Below, in pieces: positions 1-12,068 of a DNA stretch of 64,000 bases. Within the stretch, counting starts at the first letter, position 1. Each line of letters opens with the position of its first letter. The position numbers and the translations under genes were made by a program. The notes below the pieces were generated by a model that saw only the letters and a program-made list of their open reading frames with translations, did no database searches and was not told the DNA's origin. Origin of the DNA: Lumbricus terrestris. Taxonomy: Eukaryota; Annelida; Clitellata; Crassiclitellata; Lumbricidae. Where the stretch lies: assembly GCA_949752735.1 (NCBI GenBank), contig OX457052.1:18090649-18154648 (forward strand). Reading direction: 5' to 3'.

Positions 1-250
1 AAATGCAATTTTTTTCGACAAGTTCTGGGTTGGATCAGGCAATCGCATAAGAACTTTTCTTTGAAGTGCTGCAGCAGAACTGAGACGACTGACTGACATT
101 AGTGCATTAAGTGCAATGTATGCTGGATAACATACATAGCATTGCAACAATTTACTACGCTGTATATTGGGTGGTGAGGGTTTGCTTAAACTAAATTGAA
201 CATTCTTATAATGAGCATGACGTGGTTAACGTATTTTATTTATTGTTTAC

Positions 251-269
251 GTACCCTAAAGTAGGGTAC
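251..269. repeat. short perfect inverted repeat
   Basis: GTACCCTA, a 3-base loop, then TAGGGTAC form a perfect 8-bp hairpin. The flanks (about 240-330) repeat the words TACGTA and GGTAC. No function assigned. Confidence 0.5.
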
Positions 270-329
270 GTTAAAATACGTAGGTACCTTTCAAAAAATA
301 GAATACGTATGGTACGTACCCTCGAGCTT

Positions 330-505
330 TGCTCCCTACCTTAAAAAGGCTCAAAACTCACTATTTCTCTTTGGCTTTTCAAGCATTGGACCTTTAATTG
401 CATCTTCCTCTGGCGGCTAACTATCCGCGCCTCAGATTCTCACTTTGGTGTGACCTTGCGCGCGTAATAAATTTGTGTAATAATAATAAAAATTATTATA
501 TGATA
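330..505 (+). repeat. dispersed repeat, copy 1
   Basis: This stretch and 8095-8245 share ordered words: GGCTCAAAA, TTCACTATTTCT or its variant, GGACCT, GTGACCTTGC or GCGACCTTGC, and GCGTTATAAATTT or GCGTAATAAATTT. Two diverged copies of one interspersed repeat, family unknown. Confidence 0.55.
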
Positions 506-639
506 CTAATGAACATGCAACAGAACTCCTAGTGACAATTTCTACGCCTAAGCTATTTAATTCATTTTGAATTCACAATCAGTGAATTTCACATCACATG
601 TGTCATCATTATTTTTTACGTTGTTCATTCATTCATTCA

Positions 640-705
640 TTCGGACATTTACATAGCACTCCTTCAAGAAAAACTACTCAGAGGCGCTTCCGACACCAGC
701 GCGCC
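640..705 (-). repeat. LINE/SINE 3'-tail fragment
   Basis: Carries the tail signature seen at the end of the SINEs and of the LINE fragment at 46.0 kb: a TATAGCGCC-like word, CTTCAAG, then CTCAGAGGCGC. Short and detached from any body. Confidence 0.5.
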
Positions 706-827
706 CAAAAGAACAGTTTTAAGTTTAGTAGGAAGGATCCTGGTAGAGTCCCAGGGTGTATGGCAATGCTTTGCACCCAAAGTAATTTTATATTCGAAAT
801 GTCCTTATTTTGTCACTATTATTTGCC

Positions 828-1036
828 AGAGCGCCTCTTCGAGCACACTACTCAGAGGTTCTGCCGACTACAGCGCGACACTGCACTGGAGTTTCACTCC
901 GAAGCGGACGAGCAATTGCAAGTTAAGGACTTGCTCAAGGTCCTTACGCGGCGGCCTGAGGTGGATTCCAAACATGGAACCATCCGCATCCAAGACACCA
1001 AATCCACTCCAACACCACCACGTCCACTTTATATGT
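828..1036 (-). mobile_element. tRNA-derived SINE, diverged copy
   Basis: Minus-strand copy of the SINE described at 4412-4664. The tail with GCGCCTC, the conserved body around GAGCAATTGC and the CCTACGCGG-like block are recognisable, and the promoter end reaches about 1036. The reading frame across it is a shadow of the repeat. Confidence 0.7.
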
Positions 1037-1039
1037 GAC

Positions 1040-3190
1040 GGAAGCTTTCGAAACCCGTCGTATGACGATTTTGACTTTTTTATTCAGCCATATTCTACAG
1101 TTAATCTGCTTCAAAATACTTTTTACAGAATAAAAATATCTTTTTTCTAACGGAAGTTATATGCTTTTGAATCTGCAATTTGCTAAATTCTTACAATTGA
1201 GAAAATCGGCTTCAAAGTTTTGGGACATTTGTGTCATGAAATTCCTTAGTAACCATTAATTGATTCATCTGAAATTTGGCTGGTCAATAAATGGCTATAT
1301 CCTGTATCCTATACATCAAACGGCATGAATATCAAGCGATTACTTTCTAAGTTGTGATTTAATTACAGACAACTGCTGAATTGAAAGATACGAAGAAATG
1401 CAGTAATATCAAGCGCAAACAAGCGCACCCATGCATGTCGTGACGACCATGGCAAACACTTGATCGTAGACAAGGCAAATACGCTGAATGAGTGTAATAC
1501 TTCTAACAAAATAATTGACCAGTCTTCAAGACACGCTTGAATAGGAATATTGTGTTCCAATTTATGATTTAAATAAACAGAAACAGGCCATGTACGATTG
1601 ATTCCAACGGCGGCGTTTTGCTCATGGAGTATTACCCTCTGTATACTGTATGGGGTACCTCAAAGAAATGTTTACACAGCAGCTTACGGCCATCGAACCC
1701 GAATCCCGACAGGCCCAATAATACGAATAAATTATGTCCAATTTCAATGTTGACTCTCTCGGTGAGAAATAAAGCGAGCCTCTTCTATTCCAATAAAGAA
1801 CTTTAATTATCTATACCTAGCCTATGCACCTAGACTATTATTGTTCCTACTTAGGTCTATATCTCGCACGTTGCGCTTTGAGGTGGGACAATAATGTTAA
1901 GCTATCAAAGCCAGTACTAATTAAACTTCCTGTAGAGCTATAACTATGATGAGTGGATGGATAGATGGATGATGGGTGGGGGGATTGCCAGTTCAGCCCT
2001 ATTATAATAATTGATAACGCCGTCAATGTTTACCCACTTTACACCCCTATCGTATTTATCTAAGAATGCCTGCGGCTTGTCTTTATCGCCATTTGAGCAG
2101 TTAATCAACTTTGCAATTTTACTTTCCATGATGTAAAACAAAGTTTATACGAATTGTTTCCCATGCTAACGCAAACAGAACGAAAGAAAATGAGCACCAA
2201 AAATAAAATATCTGCGGGTCTCGATATAGATGCGAGTAGCAGCGCATGCGCAACATGAAGGTCAGGGTCGCGAGATGTCCCGTAAACCAATGAAACTTTC
2301 CGAAAACTGGGTCGGAGGCGTGGTTTGACCTCGTAGTTAGGCGGATATCTCAAACACAATGATAATTTGGATAGAAATGCCTCTCATTTAAATAGATGAT
2401 ACAGTTTATCCGGACCATCGAGTAGTATTTTGAATGTATAATTCATTAAGTGTTACACAGGGTTACAAGAAATAGTCTGGTCGGCGTGTTAAAAGTCGGT
2501 CGGTCATGGCGAATTTTAACTTTGAAAACGTGCTCATCGAGCAATTTTTCAGAGCAAATCTTGACACCACATGCGTTAAAAGTCATTTTTTAACCACCAA
2601 ATACTTGAATTTAAATTTTCTAATTGCAGATAATGAAAGTAGACATATTTTTCAATACAAATACGCCATAAAACGATATTTCATATTTCTGACCCCTCTC
2701 GCCTATTTTAGCCTATAGCACAGAATCTATTTAGCGACAATCGACGGGTAAAGAAAGCATGTGTCACATATAGGCCAATCATTATAGGAATTGCATTTCA
2801 AGGGTCCTATAATAAACGAATTTCTCGGTGCAAGCAACCATTTCATTTTTCTTTCTTCTTTCTAGTCGGTCATTTATCGCGTAGAGTGCCATAGACAGTC
2901 TGGATACGGTGTGTCATCAATGTATTTTATTTAAAGCAATAACAAATATCTTTAGCACAGCGGGGGTTTTCAAACAATACACCACGAGTGTGACAAAATA
3001 CCAAAGGCTGATGTAACAACACCTGCAGTGATAAATCATCTGTCCATCTGTTGAGTACCATTCTTTATGGTCGTAGTGTAGTTTTCAAGGTTCGGAGCAA
3101 CAGTTAGGAGTTTTTCCAACAGCCACTGTGCACATGTGCGCTCATCGTTACGATTATTTTATAGAGTGAGTGGTCTTCCTAGTTGAGGAC
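1040..3190. other. gene-free stretch
   Basis: AT-rich DNA with only short open frames, no recognisable protein motifs and no exon pattern like that of the receptor genes. Nothing supportable seen. It could hold large introns or upstream exons of R0. Confidence 0.4.
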
Positions 3191-3195
3191 GGCTT

Positions 3196-3895
3196 TAAGC
3201 CGGCGCGCGGACATTTCCCCCTGAACAAAGCCCCAGGAAAAATTCCCCCCCCCCTGGCAACCCCCCAGGGTAGGACAAAGCCCTGGTAGAACATATTGCG
3301 TGCAAGTGGTATTACTATAAAACGGCGGTGGTTCTAAGTACGCAAGTTGGATTGATGAAAAGATTTCTCGCTAAATTGAAGCCGGATTGATAAAAAACAA
3401 TTTTTACTCATATTGAAACTGGATTGATGAGAATATTCTTGCTTATATTGGAACTGGATTGATGAAAATATTCTTGCTTAAATTGGAGCTGGATGGATGA
3501 AAATAGTTATTTAAATAGAGGTTGGATGAAACGAACTTTTGTCTAAATGCATGGAAGCTGGATTAATGACAAGGATTAATGCTGTCCTAAATTACACCAA
3601 CAGGTACCGTATTAGCTTCATATCGGTGTGACTGAACGACACTAAGAAGCTATAAGTTCACGCTTGAATGACAGCGACATGTGTTTACCGGTACGACACT
3701 AACTAGTTGACACAGCACTGCGAACTGGATAATTTTTAGCATAAGTTTGAGTAAATAGCCTATAATACCTACAGAAATAGGCTATGCGCTCTTGCGCAGC
3801 AAAGGGGAAATTGTCCGGGGGTTAATGTCATTATGTCCTAGGCTAAATCAGAGGGAATTGTCCGGGGGTTTTGTCCAGGGGGAATGTCCTACACT
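3196..3895. mobile_element. non-autonomous TIR element with internal minisatellite
   Basis: The left end begins GGACATTTCCCCCTG and continues through CCCC-rich sequence. The right end, read on the minus strand, begins GGACATTCCCCCTGG with the same C-rich continuation, giving imperfect terminal inverted repeats of about 40 bp around 0.7 kb. No transposase frame. Exact ends and target duplication were not resolved. Confidence 0.55.
3345..3575 (+). repeat. minisatellite, about 55-bp unit x4-5
   Basis: Diverged head-to-tail copies built around CTGGATTGATGAAAATATTC and TTGCTTAAATTGGA, lying inside the TIR element. Confidence 0.6.
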
Positions 3896-4411
3896 CCTTT
3901 AAGCAACCTCTGATTCAAGTTACCGGGGATTATGATGTGTGCGAATTTTTGCTACTCGCAAGGGATAGATACTTGTAAATTAGATAGGCTACACTGGCTA
4001 TCCTAGAGCCTGGTCATTACCAACTAGGCTACACATGTAAGTTAGAGAAGACATGTTCATAGATGTAAAACAATATCGCATTCTCAAGGTCGATAGCATG
4101 AAAGACATAATCAGCAGCATATTAATTGATCTATTTTTGGTACCATCTCAAATCTTTTAGCAACCTTGAACTAGTCACTTGGACTGAGAGCATTACTTTG
4201 AATCCGGTTAAACAAAGAATCTGCTTGCGTCTGTGACAACTTGTGTCTGTGACAAACTGATCATTCAGAATAAGCGAATATTGATTGGTTGATCGATCGA
4301 TTCACTGATTAATTTAACAGTAAAAGAAACTGCAAGAATTAGAAACATTGTTCAATTAAATCACATACCTACTTGTGAGCGTCAGTTACAGAATATCATT
4401 ACAAAAACATG

Positions 4412-4664
4412 TGGGGCGCGGTAGTGTAGTGGGTATGTACGTCGCCTTGCAGCCGGAGGTTTTCAGGTTCTAATCCACCTCAAGTCGCCACGTAGGGACC
4501 TTGGGCAAGTCCTTCACTCGCAATTGCTCAGCGCTTCGGCGTGAAACTCCGATGCAGTGTCCGTTCTGTAGTCGGAAGCGCCTCTAAGTATAGGGAGCTT
4601 GAAGGGGCGCTATAACAATTGGCATACAAACAAGCAAACAAACAAACAAACAAAACAAACAAAA
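4412..4664 (+). mobile_element. tRNA-derived SINE, best full-length copy
   Basis: A Pol III box A-like stretch (GTAGTGTAGTGGG) is followed about 35 bp later by a box B-like GGTTCTAATCC, as in tRNA-derived SINE heads. A conserved body (GGGACCTTGGGCAAGTCC, CAATTGCTCAGCGCTTCGG) and a tail (GCGCCTCT, CTTGAAGGGGCGCTATAAC) follow, ending in a CAAA-rich run. The tail matches the 3' end of a LINE fragment at 46.0 kb. Other copies: 828-1036, 25613-25785, 31029-31229, 41236-41392. Confidence 0.85.
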
Positions 4665-4923
4665 ATATTTTGCTAACGTGGACATAGGCTATATCAGAAT
4701 TACTTGCTTAATTATTTTAATAATTGCTTCACTCTCTTTAAATTTTGGCACAGCACTTTCGACCTAATTTCGCCTAGTTCCCAAATTAATAAATTGATGA
4801 GAGTAGATTCATTGAACAACAGAATCGGTTGTTGTTAAACGAAAGCAAACATTCCAATTTTCTAAAACTTCCTCGTTGTAAAATGCTGGTTCCCAATGTC
4901 GTCTGAAACATTTGCTTATACAG

Positions 4924-5091
4924 ATACGAATCTGAGCAGCGTGTGTGAATCAACAATTGATGAAAGTAGCTACTCTGCCGAATCAAGTAGCGACTCTCCC
5001 GAATCACGTAGCGACTCTACCGCATCAAGTAGTGACTCTACCAAATCAAGTGCAATCACATCGCGGGAACAGCAGAAGTTTACGTCGACAG
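4924..5091 (+). CDS. R0 exon: Ser-rich stalk with 7-residue repeats
   Basis: 56 codons, phase 1 at both ends. Contains four 21-nt repeats encoding SSYSAES, SSDSPES, RSDSTAS and SSDSTKS. The acceptor follows TTGCTTATACAG and the donor is ACAG|GTAGTG. A second open frame on the same strand (VATLPNQ-type repeats) is a shadow of the same minisatellite. The phase symmetry is what favours the Ser frame. Confidence 0.6.
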
Positions 5092-8000
5092 GTAGTGAAG
5101 TATAGCAGCACATGCGCTTCGCAAACCTAAGTAGTGATATCGTCAGAGTTAAAAGGTTGGTTATCGTAAGTTAGGGAACGCGATGGAATTCCAGTGGGGC
5201 ATACAGTGGCAGAATCCTTCCTCAAAGCAGGAGATTTTTTCTATCTGTAACAATATTTTTCTGTTTAAAATCAGCAAGTACTGAATTTCCCAGTTTTTGA
5301 CAAGTAGGCCTACATCATGACTTTTAGTGGTTGGCTGTGTCTTGAGGAGGAGGAGGCTAATGAACATGGCAGGAGATAGACAACTGTGGAAAATGCACAT
5401 CCATTCGTGCAGCCAACCGTCGCAGAGCGACGATGGCAGAATGACTTGACATGTGTCTTGAAAGATCCGGCGGCCACGAGGAAGTTGCTATCAATGTAGA
5501 CCTATTGTTCCACTTTTATTTCAGTCATGCTCTGCACTTTCTGCACGAGCTCTCTAAGTTTATAATTGAAATAGTGATGAATACAAAGCAACCGGATGGC
5601 ACTGTCGCTGAAACGATGGCGTCATCCTGACATCCTTTTTTCCTCCTGTAGTTGCTCATTATCTATTGGAGAGATGTTGGAGGACAACATCGTAAACAAG
5701 CGCGGTTATTATCGCCACGGTCGCGAGGTTTTGTGCGCGCGATTTTGCGCACTGTTTTGATAGTAGCCTAGAGCGTATTTCAACATGCGCCTTGACATTA
5801 CCTTGTTACCTTGTGCTGTCAACTCGTAGAGTTCTAGCGATCGTCTTGACACACATTCTCCATTGTTCTCTGTTCGCAGCCAAGTCCCTCAGTTCTTCCA
5901 AATTCATGCCTTGACATTAGTCACGCTTATCTTCAACTATGTCGAAAGGTTAAAAACAATTGAACAGTCAATCGTGGATTTGTATTAGTTCAATTTCAAG
6001 CATGAAACTGTCAAGCGTTTCGTAGCAGCCTTTAGTACCAGGGACGGGGTGCATCCCTTTATTGCTGAATTGTCACAATAATTATTAATCTTTAAATGAT
6101 TTTACCAACAACAGAAGTCGATGCATTTGTCATAGTTTGGCTGCAGCAGATTTTTGATTCACTATTTACAGCAGAGAATGCAAAAGTTTGTGTTTATTTC
6201 AGCTATGGATACACTTCACATAGCTTTGGCTGCATCAATGGGTGTCATGGCGCTAACCATCGTCGGAATTTCAGTGTATGCAGCTAGGCTTAAGAACTGT
6301 TGCTCTGCACAGAAGAAGGTCGACGAAACAAAAGTGAATGACTTCGCCAAGGTCTATGATGACATGGTTAAAGAACTTAATGACAACATGGTTAAAGACC
6401 TTAAAGCAAATGTAGTTGAACTCGAGGAAGCAAAAGAGGACGATGCTGAAAGCTATGTAGATTACCAAGACCTGAGGGTTTGTTCACTTATTTATATATC
6501 ACTACTACTATCTGCACTTGAATCCTATATTAGCCTATAATAATTATTATTACGCAATATCAACGCAAATATCGTGAAACCGTAGGCCCTACACTGTCTG
6601 CCGTCAGTAATATGACAAAGAAGAGTTCAGATAGACTAATTTTTTTGCAGAGAATTTCTGTACTCAAAGCATGAAAATATCTTATTGTGCATCAAGAATC
6701 TTCTTGCCTCAGATCCTATATCATCCTACGATTGTCGTTTCTATCCTTTTTCTACTTCAGACTCTCATACTTTCCGCAGCTAGACTCGTGTCAAGGGCGG
6801 ATACAGAAATTTTCGATGGGGGGCCAAAATTTAGGGTCTTGGTCCAGGAAACCGGGAAAAAATTTCGTCTTCCATCGGCCGAAAAAACTGATGACCCTTT
6901 TTTCATCATCAGCCTTGAATTTCCTTAAAAAGATACCTTTTCCATCCGGCCTCCACCCAAAACACTGATGACCTTCTTCGCCGCTGCGGGGCACGGACAT
7001 ACGGAGCTACTCGCGGGAGGGTCAAGTCAACTTTTCGGGACAGAATAGCTGATAAAAAATAAAGAAATTTCTAAATGGGGGGCCATGGCCGGATTGCCCC
7101 CACCCCCTGGATCCGCCCCTGACTCGTGTGTACTGACCCAACAATCAGGCTCTTGCAGATTTGACTTGGCATACATGTAGTACCTCGAAATAAGATGATT
7201 TTCAGAAGCAACTTTGTACTACATGACGTTGGATCGTCCAAGTTAAGTCGTTCTCTAATAATTATAACCGTTCTGTGGGTTGGTGCATAGATCGAGTATT
7301 CGAATATAACGAATAATAAGATATGCCAAGATTCACAAATATTAGCGAATATTAAAACTGCCAACCAATATTATATTCGTAAGATATTTTGTTCTTTCGA
7401 CAAATTCTGTGTTCTTAATTCTCATTTTTTTATTTACAAAAACGTTTAACGTTTTTCTGAATGAATTGCACAAAATTGAGACGCATTTTTAGGTTTATTG
7501 TTAAAAGAAACATGTGATTGAATTTGAATGTCGTGGAAAAATAGAGAAATTTAAATTGTTTTACCGGGTAGCATTGCCGTTTCGATAGTTCACTTTAATT
7601 CGTTAACGAATATTTACGAATATTTACGAATATTAAAAAAATCTCAACATTCACGAATATTTACGAATATCAAAGACTCAATTTACGGAATAGCCTACTC
7701 GATCTATGGGTTGGTGAGCCACTTTATTAAAGAAAACTTTACATTTGATTGAAGATCTTCAGTTAATTTATTCCCGGTGATATTAATCACTTAACCACAT
7801 ACAGCTTGGTGAGGTATAGGCTACGTATTATATTTGCATACACGAGTGTTTCTCAGTCCTACTCCATCGGCTACATTGGCTTCCTGTTCAGTGCGAGAGG
7901 GTGTTTACATTGGTCTGTTTGATCTACGAATCCTTTACACCAAAACACCGACCTACCTTCTCTCACTACTAGGCTACCTCTCTTCTTTGCTGCAATCATC

Positions 8001-8783
8001 AAGTCTTTTAGCTAATTTGCTAATAAAAGCGCCTCTTCGTCCAGGGAACGAAATCGTTTTCCGCCCTCGCCTCGTTGCTCAAACTCCCTTCTTTCTTCAA
8101 AAAACGGCTCAAAATTCACTATTTCTAGTTAACTTTCAACCACATGGACCTGTAACCTTTTCTCCATGCGATTATCTGCGGAATAAATCTATAGTTCTGT
8201 GCGACCTTGCCCGCGTTATAAATTTATTTAGTGACAATAATGATGCATACACATTACACAGGCTAAGACATTCATACATACGCGCATGTGGCATATTTAC
8301 ATACATACATACGTACATACATACATGCATACATACATACATACGTGCATACATACATACATACATACATACATACATGCATAGTTGCATACATACATAC
8401 ATATATGCATACATACATACATACATACATACATGCATAGTTGCATACATACATACATACATACATACATACATGCATGCATGCATACATATATACATAC
8501 ATACATACATACATACATACATACATACATACATACATACATACATACATACATACATACATACATACATACATACATACATACATACATACATACATAC
8601 ATACATACATACATACATACATACATACATACATAGACTTTTGTACATATAGTGAGCATTTGTTTTTTATGTTTGCAGAGAGTTGATGACGCAAAGACGT
8701 ACGAAGATGCTTGCGAATACACTGCAATGGAATTAGAAAACATGAAAGATGACGATAACGTCTACTACAACGAAGATCAGTAA
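4924..8783 (+). CDS. receptor gene R0, 3' part (stalk, TM and tyrosine-rich tail exons)
   Basis: Three exons joined by phase: 4924-5091 (phase 1 to 1), 6203-6477 (phase 1 to 0) and 8679-8783 (phase 0 to stop). Acceptors end in AG and donors read GTAGTG and GTTTGT. The product is the C-terminal 182 or so residues of a single-pass membrane protein: a Ser-rich stalk, a transmembrane helix (IALAASMGVMALTIVGISVY), then a long acidic tail. Tail tyrosine motifs are KVYDDM, VDYQDL (fits the ITIM consensus [SIVL]xYxx[IVL]), EYTAM and VYYNED. Exon phases match R1 and R2 downstream, so it is probably a diverged member of the same array. Ectodomain and signal-peptide exons must lie upstream and were not found. 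Confidence 0.65.
6203..6477 (+). CDS. R0 exon: transmembrane segment and proximal tail
   Basis: 275 nt, phase 1 to 0, acceptor TGTTTATTTCAG. One hydrophobic segment of about 20 residues is followed by RLKNCC, a possible juxtamembrane palmitoylation site. An acidic tail follows with a short internal repeat (DMVKEL and NMVKDL) and ends ESYVDYQDL. The phase pattern equals that of the R1 and R2 transmembrane exons. Confidence 0.65.
6792..7121. mobile_element. hAT-type MITE
   Basis: Terminal inverted repeats CAAGGGCGGAT and ATCCGCCCCTG flanked by a perfect 8-bp target duplication ACTCGTGT (6784-6791 and 7122-7129). 330 bp, no coding capacity. Lies in the R0 intron between the TM and tail exons. 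Confidence 0.85.
7286..7708. mobile_element. hAT-type MITE with CGAATATT-rich interior
   Basis: Perfect 13-bp TIR (CATAGATCGAGTA and TACTCGATCTATG) and a perfect 8-bp target duplication GGTTGGTG on both sides. The interior carries many TTACGAATATT-type words as subterminal repeats. 423 bp, non-coding, in the same R0 intron. Confidence 0.85.
8095..8245 (+). repeat. dispersed repeat, copy 2
   Basis: Partner of 330-505 by shared ordered words. Intronic in R0. Confidence 0.5.
8298..8635. repeat. (CATA)n tetranucleotide microsatellite
   Basis: About 340 bp of CATA repeats with CATG, CGTA and TATA interruptions in the 5' half and a pure run in the 3' half. It creates long artefactual open frames in several frames on both strands. 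Ends about 43 bp before the R0 terminal exon. Confidence 0.95.
8679..8783 (+). CDS. R0 terminal exon: tyrosine-rich tail
   Basis: 34 codons plus TAA, phase 0, acceptor TTATGTTTGCAG. Contains KTYEDACEYTAMEL and VYYNEDQ at the C-terminus. YTAM fits a YxxM (PI3K-type) motif and YYN a YxN (Grb2-type) motif by general consensus. The preceding intron holds the long CATA microsatellite. Confidence 0.6.
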   Translation, partial: RVDDAKTYEDACEYTAMELENMKDDDNVYYNEDQ

Positions 8784-8789
8784 CCTCTG

Positions 8790-8855
8790 CTCAAACGGTC
8801 ATCAAACGGACATCAAACGTTCATCAAACGGTCATCAAACGGACATCAAACGTGT
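8790..8855 (+). repeat. 11-bp tandem repeat in the R0 3' UTR region
   Basis: Alternating CATCAAACGG and CATCAAACGT units, about six copies, starting within 10 bp after the R0 stop codon. Confidence 0.75.
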
Positions 8856-8989
8856 ATATAGATTAAAAGATCATTCCGTATCTAACAATATAGATCTATA
8901 TCTACACATACATCTAAGTTACTTGATTGCTGATGTTGGTTTGCCGATATGTCCTGGTGGTTTGCTACGGAAAAGTCAATGCAAGGACT

Positions 8990-10200
8990 TGTAGGTTAGG
9001 TTAATTCTGTCTGAACGTGGGAAGACTCTTAGAAAGTTTGTGTTCGAGTAAACTGGAATTGAATTGATTGCGTTTATTCTAAGACTAATCGGAGGTCAAA
9101 GGACGAGGGAGAGAGGTCAGACAACCATTCGTCAAGAGAGGAAGAATATATTTTAATTTGATACTCACGAATAGATCTACTTCTCGATGCACACTATTAG
9201 TGTTTGTACTAAGTTACCTGGAGATTTAATACAGCGCTTTGTTAATGTACGCCACAATATCGCAGTATAGACTAGTCTTTTGTTTTGGATATCATATAGG
9301 CCTAGTTGTACAGTAAGTCCATACATACAATGTTTACAGTGCAGTCACTCATTTCGTGATATAGAAACACTCACGTATGTAGGCAAGTAAAATAACATGG
9401 TTGCGTAAGCATGTAATTTGGGTGGCTGGTTGGGTTTTATCTTGTTGTTGCTTTTTAATTTTTGGCTAATGGCTAACAAGTGAAGAGTAGGCTACTTTAC
9501 ATGTAGGCTAGATATATAGCCTAAGAGGTTTTAAAAGTTGTTTCTAGTTTTAACTTGTTGTTGCTTTGTGATTTTTGGCTGAATGGCTAACAAATGAAGA
9601 GTAGGACTACTTTTACATGTAGCCTATATCTATAAGATGATTTCCGCTTAAAAAATTATATTTACACAAATGCTGCTTTGTAATGCGACGCCGATGAATA
9701 TATAAAAACGGTTTTAAATCAATAATGACAGTCCCCAATACTTTACAGCCATGTTAAATATGTTTCTAGATGCGACAACGTTATTTTGTTTGAAACAAAT
9801 TCAAGTAACGACGAATCTCATATCTTGTATATAGACGTAAAAGTCACGTAAGTTTTCATTGTGATGTTGGTGTGCGATAGCCAAACTGTTTTCCATGTGA
9901 AAGGTTTACGATGATTTTATGATAGCGTTACCCTGGTTTGAAGTAAGTTCAAGCAACAACGAGTAGGCTAACTGTTGCCTGTCTTTGCGTTAGCTAACTT
10001 GGACTACTTAATGCTTTGTTGTATAAATTTGTCGCTTCATGCATCAATTGACGCCGGAAAAGCGGATTGGTGATCTCAATTTAAGTACAAGCTTACGTTG
10101 TTCGTGCATAGATCATACCCCAGTGGTGAGCGGTGGCCACCATTGAGGCATCTTTTTCAGACGTAGGTCTATACATCATTGGTCACCGCCAATTGTGGGG
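8990..10200. repeat. gene-free stretch with a 113-bp-spaced tandem duplication
   Basis: No coding exon seen. 9441-9513 and 9554-9632 are two diverged copies of one segment (CTTGTTGTTGCTTT, TTTTTGGCT, ATGGCTAACAA, GAAGAGTAGG, TTTACATGTAG). Confidence 0.6.
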
Positions 10201-10522
10201 CAAAGTTCAAAATTCAAAATTCAAAATTATTTATTGATCCCACAATAAACATAAATATGCAGAACATGATGTAACACAAGTTAAATTAAAGTATTAATGC
10301 GTTTGGCAAAGGAGTTAGGAGACAGATTAGGGAGCAATAGGCACTCCAGAAGGGACAAGTCCCGCTTAGTAGGGGCCTATATACCAGGAAGAAGCTGAAC
10401 AGGATGGTGGGTGTGATTAAGTAAGGGGAATAGACGTTATTATGACTGTTATACTTTTATACAGAAAAGTTGCGTATATTAAATTCTTAACTACAACTTA
10501 ACTAAAAAACATAAAGCTGAGT

Positions 10523-12068
10523 CTAATTAATATAAATAAGTGTGTGTGCACGTGCAAGTGTTTTAAAGTGGCTAAGGGATGTAACCGTACGGATTTCTTT
10601 GGGAAGGCTGTTCCAGTTAACAGGGCCCTGGACCTTAAGCGAAAATTTACGGACATTAGTCCTTGCAAACACAGATCGGAAATCATTGTTACTTCTGGTG
10701 AAAATACGATGTGGTACAGGATCAAAATAGGATGAGAATGATGATGGGAGGAGGTTATTAACGTATTTATACATGAAAATGCAAGTTTGTAGAAATTTGA
10801 TTTGATTAATGTCTAGGAGTTTATGTTCAAAGAATAGTGGACTAGTGTGTGAATTGGGGGAAGATTTAGTTATAACTCGTATTGTCTTTTTTTGAAGGAT
10901 CTTTATACCATTAAGATTGGAGTCATATGTAGAAGTCCAAATCATGTTGCAATAAGTCAAATATGGATATATAAGAGTATAATAGAGATCCCGCAGGATA
11001 TGAGTGGGAAGAAGGTAAGATACTCGTTTTATGATGCCAAGATTCTTTTTTGATTTTGTTACCAATTTCAAAAATGTGTGTTTTCCATTTCAGGTGTTGA
11101 TCGATGTAGACGCCTAGAAATTTTGTTGAAGATACTTGAGGAATAGTAATGTTATTTAAAGCTATTTGGCTGTTGTTATTGGGGATGGATTTTCCTGTGG
11201 AGCCGAAAATGATGCAATTGGATTTTTTTACATTAAGTGATAATTTGTTGCTAATAAACCATTCGCTAGCTGACATTAGTTCATTATTCACCAGTTGTAT
11301 CAGACTGTCGTACGAGCTGTGAGATAAGAAGACATTGGAGTCATCTGCAAACATGATGAAGTGTAGGACAGTAGAAGAGTTTGGCAGGTCGTTAATAAAT
11401 AATAAAAATAAGAGTGGACCAAGAATTGATCCCTGTGGTACGCCAAATTCAATGGGTAAAGGGTCTGAGAGGGCCCCATTACAAATGACTCTTTGGTAGC
11501 GGTTAGTAAGGTAACTAGTAAACCATTCTAGAGGTGTACCTCTAATGCCATAGTGTTCGAGTTTTGTCAGGAGGATTTTATGGTCAACAGAGTCAAAGGC
11601 TTTGGCAAGATCAAGAAAAATTCCAACGGAGTATTCGTTATTGTCCATCGCAGCAGATATCCGGTCTTGGATATCCAGTAAGGACATTGATGTTGAGTGT
11701 CCAGATTGAAACCCATGTTGCGAAGAGTATAGGATAGATTTATGGGTAATGTAGGAATAAAGACGATCATACATAACTCTTTCAAAGAATTTAGAAAAAA
11801 ATGGCAAAACCGAAATGGGTCTATAGTTAGCTATATCATTTTTAGAACCTTGTTTGAAAATTGGGACGACTTTTGCAATTTTGATTTCAGTGGGCACAAG
11901 ACCATTTTCAAATGAACAGTTGATTATATTTGATAATGGTAAAGCGAGGAATTCCATAATGGGAGATATGAGATGAGGATTTAGATCATCCATACCTGAG
12001 CTGTAAGTTGATTTGAGTGTTTTATTGATTAACATTAGCTCTTCGCGAACAAGTAGGTAAAAGAGCAA
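10523..12068 (-). pseudogene. LINE ORF2 part 2: reverse transcriptase domain
   Basis: Reverse transcriptase palm and fingers in one frame (10923-12068), then the thumb and C-terminal region in another (10523-11071), with a frameshift near 11.0 kb. The FADD catalytic motif is intact. The C-terminal portion has the WNSLP-type motif (GPVNWNSLPKEIR) common to the 3' ends of L2/CR1-type ORF2. Non-functional because of the frameshifts. Confidence 0.85.

Noticed and set aside
598..1038. 146-codon plus-strand frame
   Set aside because: Runs across a minus-strand SINE and a LINE-tail fragment; no protein motif.
4945..5130. VATLPNQ-repeat frame as an alternative reading of the stalk exon
   Set aside because: The Ser frame joins in phase with the downstream TM exon; the other frame does not fit the flanking splice phases.
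7834..8743. Long open frames of His-Thr-Tyr-Ile or Met-Tyr-Val-Cys repeats on both strands
   Set aside because: Translation of the (CATA)n microsatellite; open in several frames at once and placed in an R0 intron.
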